Shown: positions 47,735-55,145 of the stretch, one piece after another
Layout of the letters: each line of letters starts with the position of its first letter
Position numbering within the stretch: the first letter of the stretch is position 1
From: Oscillatoriaceae cyanobacterium Prado104
GTDB lineage: Bacteria > Cyanobacteriota > Cyanobacteriia > Cyanobacteriales > Microcoleaceae
Direction: 5' to 3'
DNA length: 64,000 nucleotides
NCBI GenBank assembly: GCA_025454405.1
Contig: JALOON010000038.1
Location: forward strand, 28,950-92,949
The notes under the pieces: model-generated
Told to the model about the DNA's origin: nothing
Seen by the model: the letters and a program-made list of their open reading frames with translations, nothing else
The model's database searches: none
Translations under genes and position numbers: made by a program

Positions 47735-49309
47735 ATGCTCAAAGATTTACTTTCTTTTCGAGGACGCTATCGCATTCTGCATCTAACGTGGTTGGCCTTC
47801 TTTTTGACTTTCTTTATTTGGTTCAACTTTGTTCCTTTCAAGAGCACGATTCAAGCCGACTTTGGCTTAAGTGAAGTGCAAATCCGTACCCTGCTAATTT
47901 GCAACGTCGCACTGACCGTTCCAGCTCGGATCGTTATCGGGATGTTGCTCGATAAATACGGCCCGCGCATCACCTACTCGTTGCTACTCATTTTTGCGGC
48001 GTTCCCCTGCGTCAGCTTTGCAATGGCGCAGAACTTTAACCAGCTTGTGCTTTCTCGCCTTGCCATCAGCATCGTTGGTGCCGGCTTTGTTGTTGGTATC
48101 CGCATGGTAGCTGAGTGGTTTCCCCCCAAGGAAATTGGCATTGCGGAGGGAATTTATGGCGGTTGGGGTAACTTTGGCTCTGCGGGTGCTGCGATGACCT
48201 TACCGACGATCGCCCTGTTGCTGGGGATGGGCGCAACCAATGCAGCGGGCGATCCGATCTTAAACTGGCGGCTGGCGATCGCGATTACAGGCATTCTCAC
48301 CGGAATCTATGGCTGTATCTACTTCTGCAACGTGCAAGATTGTCCGGAGGGTAAAGTCTACCAGCGAGCCAAGAAAGTCGGAGGTTTGGAAGTCACCAGC
48401 AAGCGCGACTTCTGGTTGCTGTTAGCGATGAATGTACCTCTGGTCGGCATTCTTGCGGTGCTGGCATGGCGCTTGAGCAAGGTTGGGTTTCTGAGCGGAT
48501 CGACATTGGTGGTGATTTATGTCGCGTTAATTGGCCTGTATCTGTTTCAAGCTTATGGTTGCTGGCAAGTGAACAAAGACCTGATGCTGGATCGCAAGCA
48601 CTATCCCCCCGAAGATCGGTATCGCTTCTCGCAAGTGATGCTGCTGGAACTTACTTACTTTGCAAACTTTGGCTCTGAGCTGGCGGTGGTTTCCATGTTG
48701 CCTGCCTTCTTCCAGGATACCTTTAGCCTAGGGGCGATCGCCGCAGGTTGGATTGCCTCCAGCTATGCCTTCATGAACCTGATGTCTCGTCCTGGTGGTG
48801 GTCTGATCTCCGATCGAATGGGCAGTCGCAAGGGAACGATGACGGTTTTAAGTGCGGGCATCGGTATCGGCTATCTCTGCATGGGCTGGCTAAACGGCAA
48901 CTGGTGGTTGCCAGTAGCAGTAGCGGTGACGATGGCTGGCTCTTTCTTTGTACAAGCGGGTGAAGGTTCTACTTATGCGATCGTACCGTTGATTAAACGC
49001 CGCCTGACCGGACAAATCGCAGGCAACGTCGGAGCTTACGGTAATGTCGGAGCCGTCGCATACCTGACAATCTTCAGTCTGCTTCCTGCATGGCTTGGTG
49101 GCGGAACAGAGCCAAGCGCAGCAGTTCTAGCGCAAGCCAACACGATCTTTTTCCAGATTCTGGGCGTGTCTTCCATGATGGTGACGTTCCTCTGCTGGTT
49201 CTTCCTCAAAGAACCCAAGGGTTCCTTTGCTGAGACATACGAAAGCGAACAGCCATCGGCGGATTCCCATCTGGTGACAGTTTCTCTGGAACGACCGGAT
49301 CGAAACTGA
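47735..49309 (+). CDS. nrtP: NrtP-type nitrate/nitrite permease
   Basis: A 524-residue MFS carrier of the NNP family, but of the cyanobacterial NrtP/NapA subtype rather than NarK. It opens LLSFRGRYRILHLTWLAFFL and has GIRMVAEWFPPKEIGIAEGI with the signature GGWGNFGSA. The second signature QAGEGSTYAIVPLIKRR is intact. NrtP normally supplies assimilatory nitrate. Placed directly after narK with its own AAGGA Shine-Dalgarno, it gives the locus a second, distinct uptake route. HIP1 (GGCGATCGCC) occurs near 48733. Confidence 0.92.
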   Translation: MLKDLLSFRGRYRILHLTWLAFFLTFFIWFNFVPFKSTIQADFGLSEVQIRTLLICNVALTVPARIVIGMLLDKYGPRITYSLLLIFAAFPCVSFAMAQNFNQLVLSRLAISIVGAGFVVGIRMVAEWFPPKEIGIAEGIYGGWGNFGSAGAAMTLPTIALLLGMGATNAAGDPILNWRLAIAITGILTGIYGCIYFCNVQDCPEGKVYQRAKKVGGLEVTSKRDFWLLLAMNVPLVGILAVLAWRLSKVGFLSGSTLVVIYVALIGLYLFQAYGCWQVNKDLMLDRKHYPPEDRYRFSQVMLLELTYFANFGSELAVVSMLPAFFQDTFSLGAIAAGWIASSYAFMNLMSRPGGGLISDRMGSRKGTMTVLSAGIGIGYLCMGWLNGNWWLPVAVAVTMAGSFFVQAGEGSTYAIVPLIKRRLTGQIAGNVGAYGNVGAVAYLTIFSLLPAWLGGGTEPSAAVLAQANTIFFQILGVSSMMVTFLCWFFLKEPKGSFAETYESEQPSADSHLVTVSLERPDRN

Positions 49310-49389
49310 GCAATGAGGGCAGTGATTCAATCCACGACCCCGAGGATTGCAATCAACAAAAAAAGTTTTTCAATTTCAGGAGAGTTTCG

Positions 49390-49488
49390 ATGACTTCTTT
49401 ATTTGAACGCCTTGGTGGAGAAACAGCCGTAGACGCAGCCGTTGACAAACCGTTGGCGTTATCAAGACTGATGCCAGATCCTTTCTAA
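49390..49488 (+). pseudogene. glbN: Truncated haemoglobin (GlbN) 5' remnant
   Basis: A 32-codon frame with a strong AGGAGA Shine-Dalgarno begins MTSLFERLGGETAVDAAVDK, nearly the textbook N-terminus of group I truncated haemoglobins (compare MSTLYEKLGGTTAVDLAVDK). After the Lys the homology stops abruptly and unrelated residues lead to TAA. The haem pocket (distal Tyr, proximal His) is gone. It lies 80 bases after nrtP, so an intact GlbN was probably once the last gene of the nitrate cluster. It overlaps the end of the next, convergent gene. Confidence 0.75.
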
Positions 49489-49908
49489 GGTTTCAATCTG
49501 CGTTTGCCACTTAGCCTGTTGTTGAGCAGCCTGTTTGTCATACCATAGCATCGCCACCGTTAGCCCGATGGGAAACCCTATGAATGAGATACCCAACAGA
49601 ATGTTTGCCAGGGTCTCATCGAAGTTAGGACTTAGCAGGTAACTGGGTTTGGCGATCGAGATTGGCTGCTCTGGCGCAGGGCGAACTGCCAACCTTGGGC
49701 TATCCATTGGCTGGATGTCACGGAGCTGCCTGTACCCATGTATCGTACAAGTCAAGTGTCGGATATCGCCAGATTGCATGTTGCCAGACTGAACAGTGTC
49801 AGATTTCAGGGTCTGACTTGATGCTAGCTGTGGGGCGATCGCCATACTAACCACAGCCAAGCAGGCTGCTAAACCATTGGTTGTGTTGCGCCGTAATGGA
49901 AAATTCAT
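49462..49908 (-). CDS. Small exported membrane protein, unknown
   Basis: A 148-residue protein with a signal-like N-terminus (GLAACLAVVSMAIAPQLASS), a polar region of about 65 residues with two cysteine/His-containing segments (HLTCTIHGY), and a transmembrane helix near 100-120 (LLGISFIGFPIGLTVAML). A short basic/Gln-rich cytoplasmic tail (QQQAKWQTQIETLERIW) follows. No family is recognised. Its 3' end coincides with the breakpoint of the haemoglobin remnant, so it may have arrived with the recombination that cut glbN. Confidence 0.55.
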   Translation of the reverse strand: MNFPLRRNTTNGLAACLAVVSMAIAPQLASSQTLKSDTVQSGNMQSGDIRHLTCTIHGYRQLRDIQPMDSPRLAVRPAPEQPISIAKPSYLLSPNFDETLANILLGISFIGFPIGLTVAMLWYDKQAAQQQAKWQTQIETLERIWHQS

Positions 49909-50058
49909 ATCCTGAAAGTTTTATGGCGAAAATATTAAATCATTCTGTAGATTCTACAGTCATTCTACCTCTTTGTGAAGTGAATTGTTTGGGTGGGCAT
50001 CCGGCCCACCTTTAGCCTGGATGTGTATCTTGCCCCACTACAGAACCACCAATACCTC

Positions 50059-51048
50059 ATGAATCGAGTTGATTATCTGCGAATCAGTCTGGTCGATCGC
50101 TGCAACTTCCGCTGCCTGTACTGTATGCCGGAGGGGACAGATTTAAACTTTCTGCATCGATCTGAAATCCTCAGTGGGGAGGAATTGCTGAGTTTACTGA
50201 GGCAAGTGTTTATTCCCCTAGGTTTTACTCGCATTCGTTTGACGGGAGGAGAACCGCTGGTGCGCTCTGATGTCGTGGAAATTGTCCGGGAAATTGCCCG
50301 TCTCCCCGAGGTTCAAGATCTTGCGATGACCACGAACGGTTATTTCCTAGCCGATAAGGCTGAGGAGCTTTACAAAGCCGGACTGCGACGGATTAATATC
50401 AGCCTGGATTCGCTGATAATGGAAACTTTCGATCGCGCGATCGGCAACAAGGGGCGATCGTGCTGGCAACAGGTTTGGCAAGGGATTCAGGTCGCTCATC
50501 GGGTAGGATTTGACCCATTGAAATTAAATGTGGTGGTAATACCGGGGGTGAACGATGCAGAAGTGACCGATCTGGCCGCCTTGAGTATCGATCGCAACTG
50601 GCATATCCGTTTTATTGAATTCATGCCCGTTGGTAATTTTCAACTATTTGCCAAACGGGGCTGGATACCATCGGAGCAATTGCAACAACGGATTCGCGAA
50701 CGCTGGGGTTTGACAACTGGCTGCGTTCGAGGCAACGGTCCGGCGGATGTGTTTCAGATTCCTGGTGCCAAAGGTACTTTGGGATTTATCAGCCAGATGT
50801 CGGAATGTTTTTGCGATCGCTGCAATCGGATGCGCTTGTCTGCGGATGGCTGGTTGCGTCCTTGCCTGTTAAATGAAACCGGACAGCTCGATTTGAAAAC
50901 CGAGCTGCGGGCGGGAGTACCGATGGTTCAATTGCGCGATCGAGTCCGAGAGTTACTCTTGCTCAAACCGGAAATTAATTATCAAGGGCGGGATTTTAGC
51001 AATATCGGAGCCACCTACAGCCGTACCATGTCTCAAATTGGCGGTTAG
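50059..51048 (+). CDS. moaA: GTP 3',8-cyclase (molybdopterin biosynthesis)
   Basis: A 329-residue radical-SAM enzyme for the first step of molybdenum-cofactor synthesis. The N-terminal [4Fe-4S] motif is [13 protein letters not shown], with LTGGEPLVR as the SAM-binding block. The C-terminal second cluster is [20 protein letters not shown]...C. The ATG at 50059 gives the usual family length; an upstream GTG would add 22 residues of doubtful value. The C-terminal GG found in E. coli MoaA is present. Its place next to narGHJI-narK suggests dedicated cofactor supply for NarG. Confidence 0.92.
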   Translation: MNRVDYLRISLVDRCNFRCLYCMPEGTDLNFLHRSEILSGEELLSLLRQVFIPLGFTRIRLTGGEPLVRSDVVEIVREIARLPEVQDLAMTTNGYFLADKAEELYKAGLRRINISLDSLIMETFDRAIGNKGRSCWQQVWQGIQVAHRVGFDPLKLNVVVIPGVNDAEVTDLAALSIDRNWHIRFIEFMPVGNFQLFAKRGWIPSEQLQQRIRERWGLTTGCVRGNGPADVFQIPGAKGTLGFISQMSECFCDRCNRMRLSADGWLRPCLLNETGQLDLKTELRAGVPMVQLRDRVRELLLLKPEINYQGRDFSNIGATYSRTMSQIGG

Positions 51049-51176
51049 TTTCGATCGATAGTTTGTGCCAAAGTTTGTGTCAAAAATACGAGCTAGGAGC
51101 GACAGTTCGATCGAGGAGTTTTGCTATCCGAATCCGGCAGTGTTTTTCTGTTAGCAGTTGCCTCATGAAACGCAAC

Positions 51177-51446
51177 TTAAACTAATGAGAGTTCTGGCTC
51201 TAATTCACAGACTTGTACTTCTTGACGCGACACGACGCGCAATTGATGGGGATAGCGCGGGTGCGGGTCGCCTACCAACCAGATCGGAGGCACCATCATG
51301 GCTTCGTAGTAATCTATCTGATACAAAACCCCTGGTTTTTCTTTGAGTTCTACTACTGTTCCCGGCAGATACTCAAACATTTCATCCCAATCAATAACTG
51401 ACTCAATGCTCATGGCACTTAACTTCCATAGCTGCAATTTTTGCAT
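51177..51446 (-). CDS. Hypothetical protein
   Basis: An 89-residue acidic protein (or 78 from the internal MSIESVIDW). The core EMFEYLPGTVVELKEKPGVL and YEAMMVPPIWLVGDPHPRYP has a beta-rich, SH3-like appearance. No signal peptide or membrane segment is seen. The family is not recognised. It is followed on the same strand, upstream, by another small gene with about 20 bases between, so the two probably form an operon. Confidence 0.55.
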   Translation of the reverse strand: MQKLQLWKLSAMSIESVIDWDEMFEYLPGTVVELKEKPGVLYQIDYYEAMMVPPIWLVGDPHPRYPHQLRVVSRQEVQVCELEPELSLV

Positions 51447-51465
51447 TCCAATACCAACTCAGAAA

Positions 51466-51711
51466 TCAGCAGTAGAAATCGCTGCGATCGAGCAGGACTT
51501 CGCCGCAATCTGGCACCCAAGCAACCCAGGTATTTGGGGACTCCTGACACAGCAATCTGGCTTCGTCAAACGCATATTCACTGGGAGGTTGCAGCAACTT
51601 CACCCAGGCATCGCGGTTGTAGGTGATGTGGCAAACTGGCTGCCAACCGGAAGCGATCTCTGCTTCTAGCGAGCTTGCTGGCGAATCGATCGTAGTTGTT
51701 TGAAGGGACAT
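51466..51711 (-). CDS. Hypothetical protein
   Basis: An 81-residue protein starting MSLQTTTIDSPASSLEAEI, with a conserved-looking core WQPVCHITYNRDAWVKLLQP and the end WVAWVPDCGEVLLDRSDFYC. Three cysteines are present, but no known metal motif. It begins where the sequence becomes protein-like; an upstream ATG adds 18 residues of less likely sequence. It appears to be the first gene of a two-gene minus-strand operon between moaA and the CopD-like gene. Confidence 0.55.
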   Translation of the reverse strand: MSLQTTTIDSPASSLEAEIASGWQPVCHITYNRDAWVKLLQPPSEYAFDEARLLCQESPNTWVAWVPDCGEVLLDRSDFYC

Positions 51712-51852
51712 AAGATTTCTCCGTTTCGATAGGAATTGCTGGTGGCAACTTTCCCTCAGCCACACTGCTGGAAAGTATTTAAAATATTTTCTGTATTCAT
51801 TTTTACAGAAATTTGAGTCTAGCGCTCAATTTCTCGCTTAAGTTAACAAATC

Positions 51853-52317
51853 GTGACATTACCGCTTCTGATGCTGTTCAAAATTCTGGTCATTCTGCAC
51901 TCCCTGGGAGCCACTGTGTGGGCTGGCGGACATCTGGTATTGGCCGTCACTGTGCTGCCCCAAGCACTGAAAACCCGAGATCCCGATCGCATCCATCAGT
52001 TTGAGGAACAATTTGAGGGATTTGGGCTGACTGCTTTGTTGCTTCAAGTCATCACCGGGTTGGGGCTCGCGCGGATCTACTTTCCTAGCTGGCAAACTTT
52101 CTTATTGTTTGATTCGTACCTATCGATTTATATTGGCATCAAGCTGCTGTTACTGCTGGGAACATTAATGCTTGCCGTTCACGCTCGCTTTTTCATCATT
52201 CCGAACCTCACCAAAGAAACTTTAAACTCCCTGGCTTATCACATCGTGGGGGTAACAACCTTAGCCGTTTTGTTTGTAATTTTTGGTGCGGGGATTCGTT
52301 TGGGTGGATTCGGTTAG
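51853..52317 (+). CDS. CopD-like membrane protein
   Basis: A 154-residue protein with four hydrophobic helices. The first helix reads LVILHSLGATVWAGGHLVLA, with the conserved His and Gly-His seen in the CopD (copper resistance/transport) superfamily. A third conserved His is in LMLAVHARFFIIPN. The substrate could be copper or a haem-related function. Given the downstream cytochrome oxidase, a role in copper supply is conceivable but only contextual. Confidence 0.65.
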   Translation: MTLPLLMLFKILVILHSLGATVWAGGHLVLAVTVLPQALKTRDPDRIHQFEEQFEGFGLTALLLQVITGLGLARIYFPSWQTFLLFDSYLSIYIGIKLLLLLGTLMLAVHARFFIIPNLTKETLNSLAYHIVGVTTLAVLFVIFGAGIRLGGFG

Positions 52318-52440
52318 CCAACAGATCGCCACTGTTTCTTAAAAATTAGTAAAGGCAAGTGGCATAGTTGCTAGTGAGATGAAATTCTCCAGGAGATATC
52401 TAGCGATCGCAAATGAGAAAGTAAATATCTTACTCCCGGA

Positions 52441-52505
52441 CTTTAATAAGAGGAGGGTTGGGGTGGGAGCCAAAAACTTTACGAATGATTTATGACTGCT
52501 ATATC
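52441..52505. repeat. Left arm of inverted repeat flanking the YwiC-like gene
   Basis: CTTTAATAAG then GGAGGGTTGGGGTGGGAGCC, followed by TTTACGAATGATTTATGACTG and CTATAT. It is the reverse complement, with a few mismatches, of the sequence immediately after the YwiC-like gene (53462-53524). Confidence 0.85.
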
Positions 52506-52628
52506 TCGTTATGTTTCCTTGTTTGATGCGGGAAAATACGCTTCTTATCGCCTTTTATTCCAGTAAAAAATCGGTTTCAATAAATCAAAATGTTTGGGTC
52601 GTTTGAAGGTTAAGGAGACTACTTAGCA

Positions 52629-53462
52629 ATGACGCTTTCCCAGTCCGATTCTATCTCAGAAAAAGCTGATTCTAGAGCGCGATCGCCCGCTCGCACACCA
52701 GCTTGGTATCAACCAATGTTTTCACCAGAACATGGGGTTTACGTAATGCTATTGGTATCATTTCTCACGGGAGCAGCAGCAGCAAGGCAGTGGACGCTAA
52801 CAACAACTTTAGCTTTGATTTGTGCGTTTGCAGGATTTCAGGCAGAGCATCCGTCGGTACTGCAAATTAAACAGCGGCGCAGTTGGAAACATAGATTTTT
52901 AGTTTGGGGCGCAATTTATACTGGAATATCGTTAAGTATTGCGGTTTATTTGTACTTGCAAATCCCTGTTTTGTTGTGGCTGTATCTGGGCGCGATCGCG
53001 GCTTTGGCGATCGACGGGATTTCAGTTTTTTACAGGCAACAAAAATCTATTGCGAACGAACTGCTAACTTTTGCTGCGGTTTGTTTGGCAGCACCGTTTG
53101 CGATCGTTGCTACAACCGGAAATTTGACGCTTGCTGCGATCGGTTTGTGGCTCTTAAATACACTGTTTTTTAGCAGTGCTATTTTTACCGTGAAACTTCG
53201 CAAACCCAAGACAGCATCGCTAATTCCGGGTTTAATTTATCACGCGATCGCCGCTGGAATTGTTGCCGGACTTTGGTACGCCGGTTGGCTGCTTCCCACC
53301 GCCGCGATCGGTTTTGGCACGGTGTTGTTGAAGTTTGGCGCGATCGCGGTACTGCGAGAATGGTATTGCAGCACTGCGATCCAAAATGTTGCGTTGTTGG
53401 AAACCCTTACTGCGCTGGTATTTCTCGCGATCGTGACGCTCTCTTACTTCCTGCCAACCTAA
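52629..53462 (+). CDS. YwiC-like membrane protein
   Basis: A 277-residue polytopic protein with about eight hydrophobic segments. The N-terminal signature FSPEHGVYVMLLVSFLTG and the motif QAEHPSVLQIKQRRSWKHR identify the YwiC-like family. In Bacillus subtilis ywiC lies within the nitrate-respiration locus (narGHJI, fnr, narK region), so its presence between the nar genes and the terminal oxidase genes here fits a respiratory role. The biochemical function is unknown. It has an AAGGAGA Shine-Dalgarno, and the whole gene is bracketed by inverted repeats. Confidence 0.8.
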   Translation: MTLSQSDSISEKADSRARSPARTPAWYQPMFSPEHGVYVMLLVSFLTGAAAARQWTLTTTLALICAFAGFQAEHPSVLQIKQRRSWKHRFLVWGAIYTGISLSIAVYLYLQIPVLLWLYLGAIAALAIDGISVFYRQQKSIANELLTFAAVCLAAPFAIVATTGNLTLAAIGLWLLNTLFFSSAIFTVKLRKPKTASLIPGLIYHAIAAGIVAGLWYAGWLLPTAAIGFGTVLLKFGAIAVLREWYCSTAIQNVALLETLTALVFLAIVTLSYFLPT

Positions 53463-53524
53463 TATAGCAGTCATAAATCATTTGTAAATTTTTTACCCCA
53501 CCCCAACCCTCCCCTTATTAAGGG
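53462..53524. repeat. Right arm of inverted repeat flanking the YwiC-like gene
   Basis: Begins within the stop codon region: ATATAGCAGTCATAAATCAT then TTTTTACCCCACCCCAACCC and CCTTATTAAGG. It pairs with 52441-52505. It continues into a local CTCCCCTTATTAAGGGGAG hairpin that could terminate transcription after the gene. Confidence 0.85.
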
Positions 53525-53964
53525 GAGGGAGCAAAATATTTACAAATCATTTGCGATCGCTATAGCAAATTCGGGTTAACAACTCGTTTATTGCGAAAAA
53601 GAGAAGCGGCTGAGAAAAATTATCAATTAAGCTCGTTTTTAAGTGCGATCGGCCAGGATTTTTTTTGGTAAAACTTGAGTAAAACTTTACTAAATTCTTG
53701 AGACGAGTTATCTAACAGAATTAAATTAATCTAAAAAAATGGTCGATCGGAGCCAAACCACTGTATATGGAAACAATTTTATTTTGCGAAAAACGCCAAG
53801 CATAAAAAAAACATAAAAATTAGCACCAATAACAAACTCAATCTCGATCCCTGCTCTACCCTAAGTATTATGACTGCCTATCAAAAGGCAGAAAACAAAC
53901 AAGCAAGCTTGAAGCCAGCGACTCCTAAACCCAGGCGTCGCAGCCCGGAGCAAGGAGGCAAAGC
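53525..53964 (+). other. Upstream region of the cytochrome oxidase operon
   Basis: About 440 bases, AT-rich between 53690 and 53830, preceding ctaC. It contains a partial repeat TATTTACAAATCATTTGCGATCGCTATAG near 53538 and an AAGGAGG-like Shine-Dalgarno (GCAAGGAGG) just before ctaC. A promoter must lie here, but no clear operator or FNR-type palindrome is seen. Confidence 0.55.
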
Positions 53965-54996
53965 ATGGAAAAAGAAAAAGAAAAAGTACCCGCTTCAATA
54001 TTGACCTTAGTTGCTGGCATCGTCATTACAATTGTCAGCTTCTGGTACGGTCAAAACAACCACCTGCTGCCAGAGCAAGCATCAGAACAAGCACCTCTGG
54101 TAGACGGATTTTTTAACGTGATGGTGACGATCGGTACAGCCCTATTTATTGTCGTTGAGGGCGCGATCGTCTTTTTTGCGGTGAAATTCCGTTACCGCCC
54201 CGGAGACGAAGGTGACGGAGTGCCTGTCAGCGAAAACTTTCCCTTAGAAATTTTCTGGACTGCCGTACCCGCCATTATCGTCATCGGTTTGGGAATCTAC
54301 AGCGTTGAAGTTTACAGGGATATGGGAGGCTTTGACCCTGGAAGCTCTCAGGTAATGGCTCACGTTCATTCTTCCTCCAAAATGGCGCACATGCCCAAAG
54401 GCAGCGCGATCGCGGCTCCCCTGATTGCTGACTCAGAAGACGCGGCACCTGAGATGGTAGGGGCACCTAACAAAGCAAAATACGGCTTTGGAGCGACTCC
54501 AACAGAAGGAGCAAAAGCACCAGATTTAGAGGTGAACGTTCTGGGGATACAGTATGCCTGGATATTTACCTATCCCGAAAGCGGTGTCAGCTCTGGCGAA
54601 CTGCACGTACCGGTAGGCAAAGACGTGCAGCTAAATCTCTCGGCCCAAGACGTAATTCACTCTTTCTGGATGCCTCAGTTCCGCATCAAACAAGATGCGA
54701 TTCCGGGAGTCCCGACTGAATTGCGGTTCGTCGCTACCAAACCGGGCGATTACCCGGTATTTTGTGCTGAACTGTGCGGCGGCTACCACGGTTCGATGAG
54801 AACGCGGGTGATCGTTCACACGCAAGAAGATTACGATAGCTGGCTGCAAGAAAATATGGTTGCCCAGCAGCAAGGTTTAAACCAAACCGTAGCAGTTAAT
54901 CCCGCCGAGTTGCCCGCATCGGAGTTTCTGGCTCCCTATGCTAGCAGGATGGGAGTGAATGCAGAAACCGTCGCTCAACTCCAACCGAGGCCTTAA
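53965..54996 (+). CDS. ctaC: Cytochrome c oxidase subunit II
   Basis: A 343-residue subunit with an N-terminal helix, a second helix pair (FFNVMVTIGTALFIVVEGAI; IFWTAVPAIIVIGLGIYSVE), a low-complexity insert of about 60 residues, and a cupredoxin domain. The CuA ligands are visible: HSFWMPQ, then CAELCGGYHGSM. The aromatic patch IQYAWIFTYPESG for electron entry is present. It accepts electrons from cytochrome c or plastocyanin on the lumenal/periplasmic side. First gene of ctaCDE. Confidence 0.94.
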   Translation: MEKEKEKVPASILTLVAGIVITIVSFWYGQNNHLLPEQASEQAPLVDGFFNVMVTIGTALFIVVEGAIVFFAVKFRYRPGDEGDGVPVSENFPLEIFWTAVPAIIVIGLGIYSVEVYRDMGGFDPGSSQVMAHVHSSSKMAHMPKGSAIAAPLIADSEDAAPEMVGAPNKAKYGFGATPTEGAKAPDLEVNVLGIQYAWIFTYPESGVSSGELHVPVGKDVQLNLSAQDVIHSFWMPQFRIKQDAIPGVPTELRFVATKPGDYPVFCAELCGGYHGSMRTRVIVHTQEDYDSWLQENMVAQQQGLNQTVAVNPAELPASEFLAPYASRMGVNAETVAQLQPRP

Positions 54997-55038
54997 ATAG
55001 CCCGAGTTCCCGGCAACAAATTCAGTATGTGAAGGGCA

Positions 55039-55074
55039 GGTTCCAATACTTACATCTTGATTTCCTGGAACCTT
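55039..55074 (+). other. ctaC-ctaD intercistronic hairpin
   Basis: AGGTTCCA and TGGAACCT form an 8-base perfect stem around a loop of about 20 bases in the spacer between ctaC and ctaD. No T-run follows, so it may serve in RNA processing or stability rather than termination. Confidence 0.45.
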
Positions 55075-55145
55075 CACATCTCAATCGCCCCGTACATTGC
55101 CCGTTGCCGAACTTCCTTGTACTTAAATTGTCCTCGCAATATTTT

